This document shows, one piece after another, positions 1-7,840 of a stretch of 20,281 bases of DNA. How positions within the stretch are numbered: position 1 is the stretch's first letter; the number at the start of each line of letters is the position of its first letter. The notes beneath the pieces were generated by a model. That model did no database searches. It was not told the origin of the DNA and saw only the letters and a program-made list of their open reading frames with translations. The DNA is taken from assembly GCA_963761775.1 (NCBI GenBank), contig CAVXIF010000010.1, positions 1-20,281 on the forward strand. Reading direction: 5' to 3'. The translations under genes and the position numbers were made by a program. This DNA is from Parerythrobacter_A sp963761775. Its GTDB lineage: Bacteria; Pseudomonadota; Alphaproteobacteria; Sphingomonadales; Sphingomonadaceae.

Positions 1-142
1 CGCTGTCGTCGCTCGCCCATTCGGTCAGCGCCGCGCTGATCGCGTGACACATATCGAGCGTAAGCGCATGCAGCGCTCCGGGACGGTTCAGCGATATATG
101 CCCCACCTTGCCGTGGGTATGAATGTGGATTTCGTCAGTCAT
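1..142 (-). CDS. 3-hydroxyisobutyryl-CoA hydrolase / enoyl-CoA hydratase family protein, N-terminal part (runs off left edge)
   Basis: Only the first 47 codons are inside the window. The start reads MTDEIHIHTHGKVGHISLNR and continues with a PGALHALTLDM stretch, the typical first beta strand and LNRP-x-AL-x-ALT motif of the crotonase superfamily. The ALTLDM...I..AL..W spacing is more like 3-hydroxyisobutyryl-CoA hydrolase (valine degradation, hydrolysis of 3-hydroxyisobutyryl-CoA) than a generic enoyl-CoA hydratase. The catalytic region is outside the window, so the exact reaction cannot be decided from these residues. The ATG overlaps the TGA of the upstream gene by four bases (ATGA), which implies translational coupling. 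The nearby isobutyryl-CoA-type dehydrogenase supports the valine assignment; this is inference from context. Confidence 0.75.
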   Translation of the reverse strand, partial: MTDEIHIHTHGKVGHISLNRPGALHALTLDMCHAISAALTEWASDDS

Positions 143-559
143 TTAATCTCTTGTGTTGCGTTAGAGCGTGTTTTTGGCGGAAAAATGCGCCAAGCGACGA
201 GCCAATAAGTCATTGCACCAACTATTGATGGAGCAGTGATCATAAGCCATCCAGTTAGTAAAGTATTAGCGTCTTGCCCAAAACTTCCGAATAGAAGGGT
301 CATTAATGAACCCAAGATCGCACCGGAAAGGGCGAAAAATTTCCAATCATTGTTGCGTTTGAGTTCAGCGAAAATGATCGTCGGCAAAGCGATCGGTAAT
401 GCGAAAAATAAACTACCACCGAGCATGACTAGCGCGAATGACAATGGTAACGTCCGAATCGGCTAAACTACCATCGAGCAATTTTGGCACGAATAAAAGG
501 CACATTACTCCGATCACCGCTGCGGCAAGATAGGCCAGCGTGATTGTGAGGATTCTCAC
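139..559 (-). pseudogene. Small four-helix membrane protein, AT-rich, with a frame break
   Basis: Two overlapping short frames together look like one membrane protein of about 139 residues. The first starts with GTG at 559 (VRILTITLAYLAAAVIGVMC..., one membrane helix, stop at 413). The second covers about 444-139 (from TTG at 444 or ATG at 426) and has three more helices: around SLFFALPIALPTIIFAEL, FFALSGAILGSLMTLLFGSF and a C-terminal segment containing YWLVAWRIF. The total of 421 bases is 3n+1, so one extra base near 444-450 would explain the split. The GTG overlaps the stop of the dehydrogenase (GTGA), and the final TGA overlaps the next start (ATGA). Hand-counted GC is 42-45% in the lines at 241-420, against about 67% at 1-60. 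I recall similar short multi-helix proteins in sphingomonads but no function. The alternative is two separate coupled small proteins of 48 and about 95 residues. Confidence 0.55.
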
Positions 560-1713
560 TGTCGAAGCAAGTCCCGTCCCACGATCATCCGCATTACCTG
601 GTTGGTGCCTTCCAGGATCGAATGCACGCGCAGGTCGCGCCAGAAGCGTTCGATGGGGTAGTCCTTCAGATAGCCGTAGCCGCCGAACAGTTGCAGCGCA
701 TCGTTCACGATGCGGCTGCCATTGTCGGTCGCCAGCCGTTTTGCCATCGCGGAGAAGCGTGACTTGTCGGGGGCATTGGCACCGACCTTGGCGGCGGCGA
801 GATAGAGCAGCGCGCGGCTTGCTTCCAGGTCGGTCGCCATGTCGGCCAGCATGAACTGCGTGTTCTGGAAATCGGCCACCGGCGTATCGAATTGCTGGCG
901 CGTCTTGGTATAGGCGACCGCTTCGTCCAGGCACCGTTGCGCACCGCCCAGCGAACACGCACCGATATTCAGCCGTCCGCCATCGAGCCCCATCATGGCG
1001 AAGCGGAACCCTTCGCCCTCGTCCCCGACGCGGTTGGCCACCGGCACGCGCGCATCCTCGAAAACCACCTGCGCTGTAGGCGAAGCGTTCCAGCCCAGCT
1101 TGTTCTCCGGCGCACCAAAGCTGACGCCGGGCGTATCCTTGTCGACGACGAGGCAGCTGATGCCCTTTGTCTTGTGCTCGCCGGTACGGACCATCGTGAC
1201 ATAGACATCGTTATAGCCTGCGCCAGAAATGAACTGCTTGGTGCCGTTCAGCACGTAATGCTCGCCATCGCGCCGTGCGCTGGTTTTCAGCCCCGCCGCA
1301 TCCGACCCGCTGCCCGGTTCGGTCAGGGCGTAGCTGGCGATTTTCTCCATCGTGACGAGGTCGGGCAGGTAGCGCGCCTTCAGCTCCGCATTGCCGAACC
1401 CGTCGATCATCCATGCCGCCATATTGTGGATCGAGATGAAGGCGCTGGTGGTCGGGCAGCCATAGGCCATCGCCTCCATGATAAGCGCCGCCTCCAGCCG
1501 TCCCAGCCCGATACCGCCGCCATCCTCGCTGACATAGATCGCGCCGAAGCCCAGCTCCGCGCTGCGCTTAATGACGTCGCGCGGGAAATGCTTCGCCTCG
1601 TCCCATTCGCCCGCGTGGGGCGTGATGTTGTCGGCGGTGAAGCGCTGCGCCGTTTCCTGTATCGCGCGCTGGTCATCGGTGAGCTGAAACTGGCCCTGGT
1701 CGGTATCTGTCAT
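556..1713 (-). CDS. Acyl-CoA dehydrogenase, isobutyryl-CoA dehydrogenase type
   Basis: This is a 385-residue FAD flavoprotein that oxidises a short branched acyl-CoA to the enoyl-CoA and passes electrons to ETF; the likely substrate is isobutyryl-CoA in valine catabolism. Visible family signatures are ALTEPGSGSDAAGL (acyl-CoA dehydrogenase signature 1) and QLFGGYGYLKDYPIERFWRD (signature 2). The catalytic base is probably Glu368 in HSILEGTNQ near the C terminus, the position used by short-chain and isobutyryl-type enzymes. I chose ATG at 1713 because AGGA lies eight bases upstream; in-frame ATGs at 1722 and 1749 lack such a site, and the 1749 start would overlap the upstream gene. It follows the lipoprotein gene by 23 bases and its TGA overlaps the next GTG, so it sits inside an operon. 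Substrate assignment is by neighbours and motif; a 2-methylbutyryl-CoA preference is possible. Confidence 0.9.
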   Translation of the reverse strand: MTDTDQGQFQLTDDQRAIQETAQRFTADNITPHAGEWDEAKHFPRDVIKRSAELGFGAIYVSEDGGGIGLGRLEAALIMEAMAYGCPTTSAFISIHNMAAWMIDGFGNAELKARYLPDLVTMEKIASYALTEPGSGSDAAGLKTSARRDGEHYVLNGTKQFISGAGYNDVYVTMVRTGEHKTKGISCLVVDKDTPGVSFGAPENKLGWNASPTAQVVFEDARVPVANRVGDEGEGFRFAMMGLDGGRLNIGACSLGGAQRCLDEAVAYTKTRQQFDTPVADFQNTQFMLADMATDLEASRALLYLAAAKVGANAPDKSRFSAMAKRLATDNGSRIVNDALQLFGGYGYLKDYPIERFWRDLRVHSILEGTNQVMRMIVGRDLLRQ

Positions 1714-1721
1714 GGCCGGCA

Positions 1722-1725
1722 TCCT
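1722..1725 (-). promoter_or_regulatory. Ribosome binding site deciding the acyl-CoA dehydrogenase start
   Basis: On the minus strand AGGA lies eight bases before the ATG at 1713. It favours that start over the two upstream in-frame ATGs, one of which overlaps the site itself. Confidence 0.5.
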
Positions 1726-1736
1726 GTCAGATCGCG

Positions 1737-2604
1737 TTATTCCGGGCAACGCTTATAGGTCACCGTCCGGTGCGTTTCGCCATCATGGTTCGTCACCGTA
1801 AGCGTGCGGGCGACAGGATCGACGGCGAAGGTCAGCTCGTCGCGCGTCGGGGTATCGGCATAGGTGGTATCGAACACCGCGCGAATGCGCCCCGGCGTGC
1901 GGTCCAACACCTCGAGGAACCGTCCGCCCTCTTCGAAATAGCTGTAGCTATCGGCGCGAATGTTCAGCACCTTGCCCATGTTCGAGGCCCGCGTATTGTC
2001 GCACAGGACAGCGGTGGGCGCAGCGCCGGATGTTTCGCGCCATGTCCCGCGAAGGGCAATCGGGAAGGCGACGGTGGTTTCCGAAACCTGCGTAGCACCG
2101 GCGACAGTATCGGGTACAGATTGGACGCGGGCAGGTTCGGCCAAGATGCGGGTGTTCTGGTCATGCACAAGACGCCATTCGCCGTTTTCCATCCGAAAGC
2201 CAAGCGTCAGCAGCGATGGCTTGCTGGCGGGTTTCGGACCGGCACCGTCGGGGTCGAAACGGGTGCGATACAGTGCCCAGCCATAACCGTCCGGCCACGT
2301 TCATCGCCTGACGTTCCAGCGTGAAGGTCCACGCAGGGTCGGCAAACCAGCTGCGATGGAAGGCAAGGAAGGCTTCGCGCGTATCGGTCATGCTGCCATC
2401 GGGGAATATCAGTGTCAGCGCCGGTCCGGTCGTGACGGTGTCGACGATGCCTTGATAATCCCGCGCGGAAATAGCGGCGGTGTGCTTGTCCAGCGCGGCC
2501 TCGAACGCTTGCGCGCGCCTTTCCGGCGTCTCGGCTGCAAGAGCACCCGGCGTAGCACAGCCGGCGAGTGTGAAAATCAGAGCGAGCGGTGCGAGGTCTT
2601 TCAT
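1737..2604 (-). pseudogene. Lipoprotein with NTF2-like (DUF4440/SnoaL-type) domain and C-terminal lipocalin-like domain, frameshifted
   Basis: The protein begins MKDLAPLALIFTLAGCATPG, a lipoprotein signal with lipobox LAGC (Cys16). About 100 residues of an NTF2-like fold follow (ISARDYQGIVDTV, then LIFPDGSMTDTREAFLAFH, then a tryptophan-rich strand). The frame breaks near 2291-2296: after RQAMNVA the expected continuation (DGYGWALYRTRFDPDG..., then LLTLGFRMENGEWRLVHD) is in the next frame. The span is 868 bases, 3n+1; removing one G from the GCCGGAC stretch gives an open frame of 288 residues. The C-terminal third (from about LRGTWRE to YKRCPE) resembles the C-terminal part of the lipoprotein at 5725-6267. 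NTF2-like domains bind small molecules or are enzymes, and no catalytic role can be assigned. It is the first gene of the valine unit, 23 bases before the dehydrogenase. It is either truly broken or has a sequencing error. Confidence 0.65.
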
Positions 2605-2683
2605 GGAAGCTGCGTATAACACCGCCCATCGCAAGGCGCGAACGGGAAGCTGCACCCTTGACGTGCTTGGTTCCGATGTTCTC

Positions 2684-3658
2684 ATGCCAGCCATGCGCAC
2701 CCTGCTCGCCATCGTCCCGGTATGCCTCGCGCTGGTCGCGGCGGTCTGGCTGGTCGCGCCATCCGTTCTGACCGCACGCGGTGACATGCGCGCACCGCGT
2801 TCGGAGATCCATGCCGCCGTGCTCGACGGGGCGATCTACACCGCAGGCGGCATCGGCTTCTACCGTACGCTCGATAGCTGTGAACGCTTTGCTGTTGCGA
2901 CACGTGAATGGGAAGAATGCCCCGACCTTCCACGCGCCCTGCACCATGTCGCGATGGCGGCAGGGGACGGGCGCGTTTTTGCGTCGGGCGGCTATCGTTC
3001 GCTGCCGTTCGACATCGACGACGATGCTGCGCTGTATGCTTACACACCGGGCGGCAACAGGTGGGAAACGATAGCGTTATTGCCGCATCCGCTTGGCCAG
3101 CATTCGATGCACTATGAAGACGATATGCTATGGCTGGTCGGCGGTGATGACAGCGCGCAAACGCTGCCGACGCTGTGGCGCTATGACCTGGACCAGGGAC
3201 GATGGGGCAGCTGGAGCAGGATGGCACCGATGCGTCATGCGCGCCATTCCCATGCCAGTGCGACCGGCGAAGGCGCGCTCTACGTCACCGGCGGACGCAG
3301 CGATATTTTCGGCACGCAAAGCGCCAGCGTGGAACGGTACGATTTCGCGCAGGACAGCTGGACCGACTTGCCGGACATGCCGGTGCCCTTGGCGGGACAC
3401 GCGGCGGCGGTGCTGGATGGCAGGTTGCACGTCTATGGCGGCGAGAATCTTGCCGAAGGCACCGTCTTCGCCGCCCACTACATCCTCGATCTTCGCACCC
3501 TGCAATGGACACGCGGCCCCGACTTGCCGCATGCGCGCCACGGCTTCGCCGGTGCGGCGGTGGCGGGGCAGCTATGGGCGCTGGGTGGCGGCCGCAAGCA
3601 TGGCATGTGGACCCCCCTGACCGTCAGCGGGACTGCGCAGTCGATCCGGGTCGAGTGA
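2684..3658 (+). CDS. Kelch-repeat beta-propeller protein with N-terminal membrane anchor
   Basis: The 324-residue product opens with a hydrophobic segment (LLAIVPVCLALVAAVWLVA), either a signal peptide or an uncleaved anchor. The rest is a Kelch propeller: six Gly-Gly doublets at the expected spacing (YTAGGIG, FASGGYR, WLVGGDD, YVTGGRS, HVYGGEN, WALGGGR), each followed by a conserved aromatic/Trp strand such as REWEECPDLP or DSWTDLPDMP. Six blades match bacterial periplasmic Kelch proteins of the NanM (sialic acid mutarotase) type, but no sialic acid genes are nearby, so a ligand cannot be named. ATG at 2693 is an alternative start; neither start has a clear ribosome site. It is divergent from the NTF2-like lipoprotein with 79 bases between, which may hold both promoters, and convergent with the DUF1254 gene with only 17 bases between the stop codons. 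Confidence 0.85.
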   Translation: MPAMRTLLAIVPVCLALVAAVWLVAPSVLTARGDMRAPRSEIHAAVLDGAIYTAGGIGFYRTLDSCERFAVATREWEECPDLPRALHHVAMAAGDGRVFASGGYRSLPFDIDDDAALYAYTPGGNRWETIALLPHPLGQHSMHYEDDMLWLVGGDDSAQTLPTLWRYDLDQGRWGSWSRMAPMRHARHSHASATGEGALYVTGGRSDIFGTQSASVERYDFAQDSWTDLPDMPVPLAGHAAAVLDGRLHVYGGENLAEGTVFAAHYILDLRTLQWTRGPDLPHARHGFAGAAVAGQLWALGGGRKHGMWTPLTVSGTAQSIRVE

Positions 3659-3675
3659 AGCGGTTAGAGGCTGCG

Positions 3676-4194
3676 CTAGCGGACGGCGCAGCGGTCTCTG
3701 TCAGCCGCTGCCACAACCTCGTCATACGCCTCGCGGGTGGGGGCCAGCCGCCGGATTAGCACCAGCCCGCGTTGCGTCGGGGCCGCAATCTCGTCTTCGC
3801 CGTCCGCAACCGATCCCGGTGGCATCAGCGCCACCGTTGCGTCCTGACCCGTACCGCGCACCGTGGCGAAATTATCCGTCCGCGCATCGAAAAACGACAG
3901 CGAGGCATAATCGTCGAACGCGGCCATCGTGACCAGCAGCCCTTCGGGGGCCGCCGTCAAATCATACAGGCATATCGAGTAGGCCAGGTCGGGCGACGGG
4001 CGCACGACCGTCTGCGTTTGCGGGGTCATACGCGGGGCCAGGCGGAAAGTGTGCTGCGGCGTGCCGAGCGCGGTCAGTCTTGCTTCGACGCGGTCCATGA
4101 TGAAGCCAGGGGTCGTATATAGCGTGGCAAAATGGGCCGCGATAACGGTGAGGGCGAAAGTCGCGAAAAGGGCGGGCGTGCGCCGTTGCATCAT
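3676..4194 (-). CDS. DUF1254-domain protein, membrane-anchored
   Basis: The 172-residue product starts MMQRRTPALFATFALTVIAA, a signal peptide or anchor. The core SPDLAYSICLYDLTAAPEGL, followed by an ASLSFFDARTDNFATV stretch, is the DUF1254 pattern (substrate-pocket strands ending in a D-x-x-T-x-x-F-A motif). In many proteins DUF1254 is fused to DUF1214; here the two are separate genes, with the DUF1214 gene directly upstream and overlapping by four bases (ATGA). That makes joint translation and probably a complex likely. The second Met has AAGGGG seven bases upstream and may be the real start. Function is unknown in this family; a periplasmic envelope role is inferred from the neighbours. It is last in the four-gene unit beginning at 6267. 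Confidence 0.75.
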   Translation of the reverse strand: MMQRRTPALFATFALTVIAAHFATLYTTPGFIMDRVEARLTALGTPQHTFRLAPRMTPQTQTVVRPSPDLAYSICLYDLTAAPEGLLVTMAAFDDYASLSFFDARTDNFATVRGTGQDATVALMPPGSVADGEDEIAAPTQRGLVLIRRLAPTREAYDEVVAAADRDRCAVR

Positions 4195-4793
4195 CCGTCC
4201 CCTTCGCAGTCGAGCCGCGTAATTGCGGGTGGCGAGAGCGTCGCGTCCGGGGTTTCCAGCACGGCAGCATCGGGCACATACAGGCGCAACATCAGGTCGA
4301 ACCGGTCCGCGTTGCGGCTGGATATCCAGCTATTGCCATTTGCGGGGCGGCGTGGCGCAACCTGCGCCTCCCACTGCGCGCCGGAAACGCGGCTGGCATC
4401 AATGCTTAGCGCGTCGTCGCTATTGGCGGGCAAGCGGCTGCGCGCATCGTACAGGGTAAGCGACCACCATTGCGCGGGCATTGTGCCGCCCGATACGCGA
4501 TAGCTGCAAGCCTCGCGCAGCGGCGCGCCATCATCGTCTTTCGTTCGGGTAAAATAGACCGCTTCGGTGCGGGCAAGGGCCAGCAGCCCGTGGCGGGCAA
4601 TGCGCGCGCGGGTATAGGGATCGGCGGCACGCGATCCGACATCATAATCACTGCGCCACCCTTCCACATCGACCGTGCCACCAAGCCGGGTCTGCGCGAT
4701 ACCCGGCAACAGACCCGCCATGAACAGCGCCGAGACGATGCCGGTCACCGCGCCCAGAAACACAACACCGACATAAGCGCCGACCCGCTTCAT
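4191..4793 (-). CDS. DUF1214-domain membrane protein
   Basis: This is a 200-residue protein with one N-terminal helix (VGAYVGVVFLGAVTGIVSAL). The body shows the usual DUF1214 pattern: an ARTEAVYFTRTKDDDG stretch, then CSYRVSGGTMPAQWWSLTLY, an RLPANSDDALSIDAS segment, and near the C terminus NADRFDLMLRLYVPD. In the family the latter stretches form the jelly-roll that pairs with DUF1254. Its ATG overlaps the deacetylase stop (ATGA), and its TGA overlaps the start of the DUF1254 gene (ATGA), so it is tightly coupled on both sides. The arrangement suggests the pair acts with the deacetylase at the cell envelope; that is inference, as no biochemical function is established for the domain. Length is typical for a standalone DUF1214 protein. 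Confidence 0.8.
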   Translation of the reverse strand: MKRVGAYVGVVFLGAVTGIVSALFMAGLLPGIAQTRLGGTVDVEGWRSDYDVGSRAADPYTRARIARHGLLALARTEAVYFTRTKDDDGAPLREACSYRVSGGTMPAQWWSLTLYDARSRLPANSDDALSIDASRVSGAQWEAQVAPRRPANGNSWISSRNADRFDLMLRLYVPDAAVLETPDATLSPPAITRLDCEGDG

Positions 4794-5732
4794 TGCGCGG
4801 TGTCTTTCAGTACCGACCGCTCGAACAGGTAGGTCATTGTCCCGGTGCCCATCCACATCGGCGACAGCGGCGGGTCGATACCCTGTTCCCATGCCATCGA
4901 TCCGATCAGCGTGCCGTAGGCGTAGGGCACGTCTGGCATCGCGGTGTTGATCGGATCGGTATAGGCTTCGTCCGCCGTGATGACCGTCCAGCCCCGGCGC
5001 TGCATTTCGGCGATCAGGTCGCCCAGAAACAGCGCGGCAAGGTCCGTTTCGTGCAGCAGCAGGACATGCGCGGGCGAGCGGCCCAGCGTCAGCCGCGCCA
5101 GCGCGTCGTGATAGTCCAGCCCGCTCATCTGGCTGGCGACGTAAAGGCGGCGCAGGCGCTGCATGTCCATCGCCTTTCCGGCGGCCTGCGCGTCCAGCGT
5201 CAACTGTTCCAGATGCCAGTCCGACCCGTCTGCCGTAACGTAGCCGTTGCGCAAGCCACGCGCCGCGAGACCGGCGCGCACCGCATCGCGCTTTGCCTTG
5301 TCGCGCCCGCCCTCGTCGAGATACGGGAAGCGGAACCACGGGCGGGTTCCCTCGCGGCCCTGCGAACCACGCCGCCGCGCGATCGATGTCGGCAAGGTAT
5401 TCCTCTGCCGTGCTATGGCGCAAGTGCCGGTGCGCGAAACTGTGATTGGCGATCACATGCCCGTCCGCGACATAAGCGGCGATGCGCGCCTCTCCGCCGG
5501 TCCCATCGGGTTCGTCCAGCAGGCCGGGTGTAACGAAGAACGCGGCCTGCGCGACGCCGCCTTCGCGCAAGGCAGCGCGCAGCTTCTCCGCACGTTCGTC
5601 GGGCGTGAAGAAAGCACCCGCCTTGCGCGGTACATCGTCGAAACTTAAGGCTACGCGCTTGTCCTGTGCAATTGCGGGCAGGGCCAGCGTGGCGACCACA
5701 AGCGCCAGCAGAAGGCGACACGCCCTACCCAT
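4790..5732 (-). pseudogene. Polysaccharide deacetylase (NodB-like, CE4), secreted, frameshifted
   Basis: The start MGRACRLLLALVVATLALPA plus IAQ is a cleavable signal peptide. NodB motifs follow: ALSFDDVPRK (motif 1, metal-site Asp-Asp), HVIANHSFAH (motif 2, His-x3-His), then after a frame break RPWFRFPYLDEGG (motif 3, R-x-P-Y) and HVLLLHETD (motif 5, catalytic His). The break is at about 5358-5361 in CAGGGCCGCGAGG; dropping one G restores DRAAAWFAGREGTRPWFRFP in one frame. The span is 943 bases, 3n+1, giving about 313 residues. Family members remove N-acetyl groups from chitin-like, peptidoglycan or exopolysaccharide glycans outside the membrane. The start overlaps the lipoprotein stop by eight bases, and the stop overlaps the DUF1214 start. 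All motifs are intact, so a sequencing error is as likely as a real pseudogene. Confidence 0.8.
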
Positions 5733-6267
5733 CGCATTTCCTGCGCGCTACCGACACTTCGGGGCCGTCGCCGCCAACCATCGTGGTGACCATGCGGGTG
5801 CCGGTGGAATCGAGTTCAAGCTTGACGTTCTGGGTCCAGCTCTCGCCTTCGCCGGTCATCGCCAGCGTCACCAGCCTGTCGCCGTTCGGGCGGCGTTCGA
5901 TGGATTGCACCCGACCTTCGGACTCGTAAAACCCGATTTTGTCCGCCGCTATCGTCATGCGCAGGTCGGACATGGTAGAGCAATCGCCATCCACGCTGTC
6001 CCACACACCGTGATAATCGCGTGCTATCATCCGTGCGTCGGCTTCGGAGACCGCCTGTGCATCGGCATCCAGCGCAGCCTCGTCAACGCGCGGCGCTGTT
6101 ATGCTTGCTGGTGCAGGGTCGGCCAGCGACCGGTCGGTCGCGCTGGTTCGTGCTGCATCGCCCCGGTACTGCTCAGCGGCTTCGGTCTGCACCGGTGCTT
6201 CTGCTTCCGGTGCGCAGGCAGCGAGCGAAATCGAAGCCAGCATCACGTTCACGATTAAACATCTCAT
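5725..6267 (-). CDS. Small lipoprotein with lipocalin-like C-terminal domain
   Basis: The 180-residue product begins MRCLIVNVMLASISLAACAP: signal peptide with lipobox LAAC and lipidated Cys18, followed by a low-complexity Ala/Glu/Pro linker to about residue 60. The C-terminal 100 residues (YHGVWDSVDGDC..., LRMTIAADKIGFYESEGRV, ending VSVARRKCDG) form a predicted beta-rich domain bracketed by two cysteines that could form a disulphide. The same pattern of G-x-W, Cys, L-x-I-x-A-D, E-x-x-GR and a final Lys-Arg-Cys-type end occurs in the lipoprotein at 1737-2604. I do not recognise a named family. The start at 6267 is chosen for AAGGAG nine bases upstream. It heads the envelope unit and overlaps the deacetylase gene by eight bases, 69 bases after the MMSDH stop. 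Confidence 0.75.
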   Translation of the reverse strand: MRCLIVNVMLASISLAACAPEAEAPVQTEAAEQYRGDAARTSATDRSLADPAPASITAPRVDEAALDADAQAVSEADARMIARDYHGVWDSVDGDCSTMSDLRMTIAADKIGFYESEGRVQSIERRPNGDRLVTLAMTGEGESWTQNVKLELDSTGTRMVTTMVGGDGPEVSVARRKCDG

Positions 6268-6276
6268 GGCATCGGT

Positions 6277-6282
6277 CTCCTT
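6277..6282 (-). promoter_or_regulatory. Ribosome binding site of the envelope-unit lipoprotein
   Basis: AAGGAG on the minus strand with a nine-base spacer to ATG 6267. It rules out the in-frame ATG at 6288. Confidence 0.6.
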
Positions 6283-6336
6283 CGCCAAGACCTTATGATC
6301 TAGTCGAACGGCAGACCATAGCCCAGACGGGACAGC

Positions 6337-7840
6337 TTACCCCATCGTCGGGATGATAAACGCGTCCTTGGTGTCCGTATCGGCCGTGCCATCGGGCCAT
6401 CGTTGCGTGACTTTCTTGACCTTGGTCCAGAAGCGCAGACCTTCGGTGCCGTACTGGTCGACATCGCCGAACCCGCTGCGCTTCCAGCCGCCGAAGCTAT
6501 GATAGGCGACCGGCACCGGGATCGGTACGTTGATGCCGACCATGCCGACATTCACGCGATGGGCAAATTCGCGGGCGGCGTGGCCGTTTCGGGTGAAGAT
6601 GGCGACGCCATTGCCGTATTGATGCGCGCTTGGCAGGCGCAGGGCTTCCTCGAAATCGGGTGCGCGCACGATTTGCAGGACGGGGCCGAAGATCTCCTCG
6701 CGATAGCTCTCCATTTCGGGCGTTACCTGGTCGAGCAGGGTGGGGCCGACATAAAAGCCGTCCTCGTGGCCCTGTAAGCGTGAAGCCGCGACCGTCGATC
6801 ACGACCTCGGCACCTTCCTTTTCGGCCGTGTCGATCCAGCCTTCGATGCGGGCCTTGTGTTCGGGCGTGACGACCGGGCCATAATGCGCGTCGGGATCGC
6901 TCGACACGCCCACGCGCAGCGCGTTGATGGCGGGGATCAGCTTCTCGCGCAGTCGCCCGGCGGTATCCTCGCCAACCGGCACCACCACGGGCAGCGCCAT
7001 GCAGCGTTCGCCCGCACTGCCGAACGCCGCGCCCGCCAGATCATTCACCACTTGATCGAGGTCGGCATCGGGCATCACGATGCCGTGGTTCTTGGCACCG
7101 CCCATCGCCTGCACGCGCTTGCCGTTGTCGACGCCGCGCTTGTAAACATAATGCGCAATATCGCTGCTGCCGACGAAGCTGACGGCGGCGATATCGCGAT
7201 GGTCGAGGATGGCATCGACCATCTCCTTGTCGCCGTGCACGACTTGCAACAGGCCTTCGGGCGCGCCTGCTTCCACGAACAGCTCGGCCAGCCGCACCGG
7301 CACGCTGGGGTCGCGCTCGCTTGGCTTCAGGATAAAGGCGTTGCCCGCCGCGATGGCCATGCCGAACATCCACATCGGGATCATGGCGGGGAAGTTGAAC
7401 GGGGTGATGCCCGCGCCGATCCCCAGCGGCTGGCGCATGGAATAGACGTCGATACCCGGTCCCGCGCCTTGGGTATATTCGCCCTTCAGGACCTGCGGAA
7501 CGCCGCAGGCATATTCGATGACTTCAAGCCCGCGCTGCACATCGCCCCTGGCATCGTCCACCACCTTGCCGTGCTCGCTCGAAAGCAGTTCGGCGAGGCT
7601 TTGCATATTGGCCTCGATCAGTTCCTTGTAACGGAACATGACACGCGCGCGCTTCTGCGGATTGGTCGCGGCCCACTCGGGCTGCACCGCCTTCGCCGCC
7701 TCCACCGCACGATCCAGCAGCGCCGCATCGCCCAGCGCCACCCGCGCCTGCACTGCGCCGGTGGAGGGGTTCCAGATATCGTGGGTGCGCCCGGTTAGTG
7801 CGCCAGTTTCGCAAGCGATGAAGTGATCGACGTTTCGCAT
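6337..7840 (-). pseudogene. mmsA: Methylmalonate-semialdehyde dehydrogenase (CoA-acylating), frameshifted
   Basis: This enzyme converts methylmalonate semialdehyde to propionyl-CoA with NAD and CoA, the last committed step of valine and thymine catabolism. The start MRNVDHFIACETGALTGRTH and the motifs PLGIGAGITPFNFPAMIPMW, FVGSSDIAHYVYKRG and GSAGERCMA (nucleophile near Cys280) are characteristic, as is the C-terminal stretch NVGMVGINVPIPVPVAYHSF. Near 6770-6777 the frame breaks in ACAGGGCCACGAGG; removing one G restores GFTLTGHEDGFYVGPTLLDQ and joins both parts. The span is 1504 bases, 3n+1, giving about 500 residues, the normal length. AGGGAG lies six bases before ATG 7840. Other valine genes are about 5 kb away at 1-1713. 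All catalytic motifs are present, so sequencing error is plausible. Confidence 0.9.

Noticed and set aside
2605..2683. Promoter elements TTGACG (plus) and TTATAC (minus) in the divergent gap
   Set aside because: Neither has a convincing partner box at the correct spacing; a promoter is expected here but its position cannot be supported.
1737..7840. Programmed ribosomal frameshifting as explanation for the repeated +1 breaks
   Set aside because: The breaks occur in unrelated housekeeping-type genes not known for recoding, and no slippery stop or stimulatory structure is evident. Sequence error is simpler.
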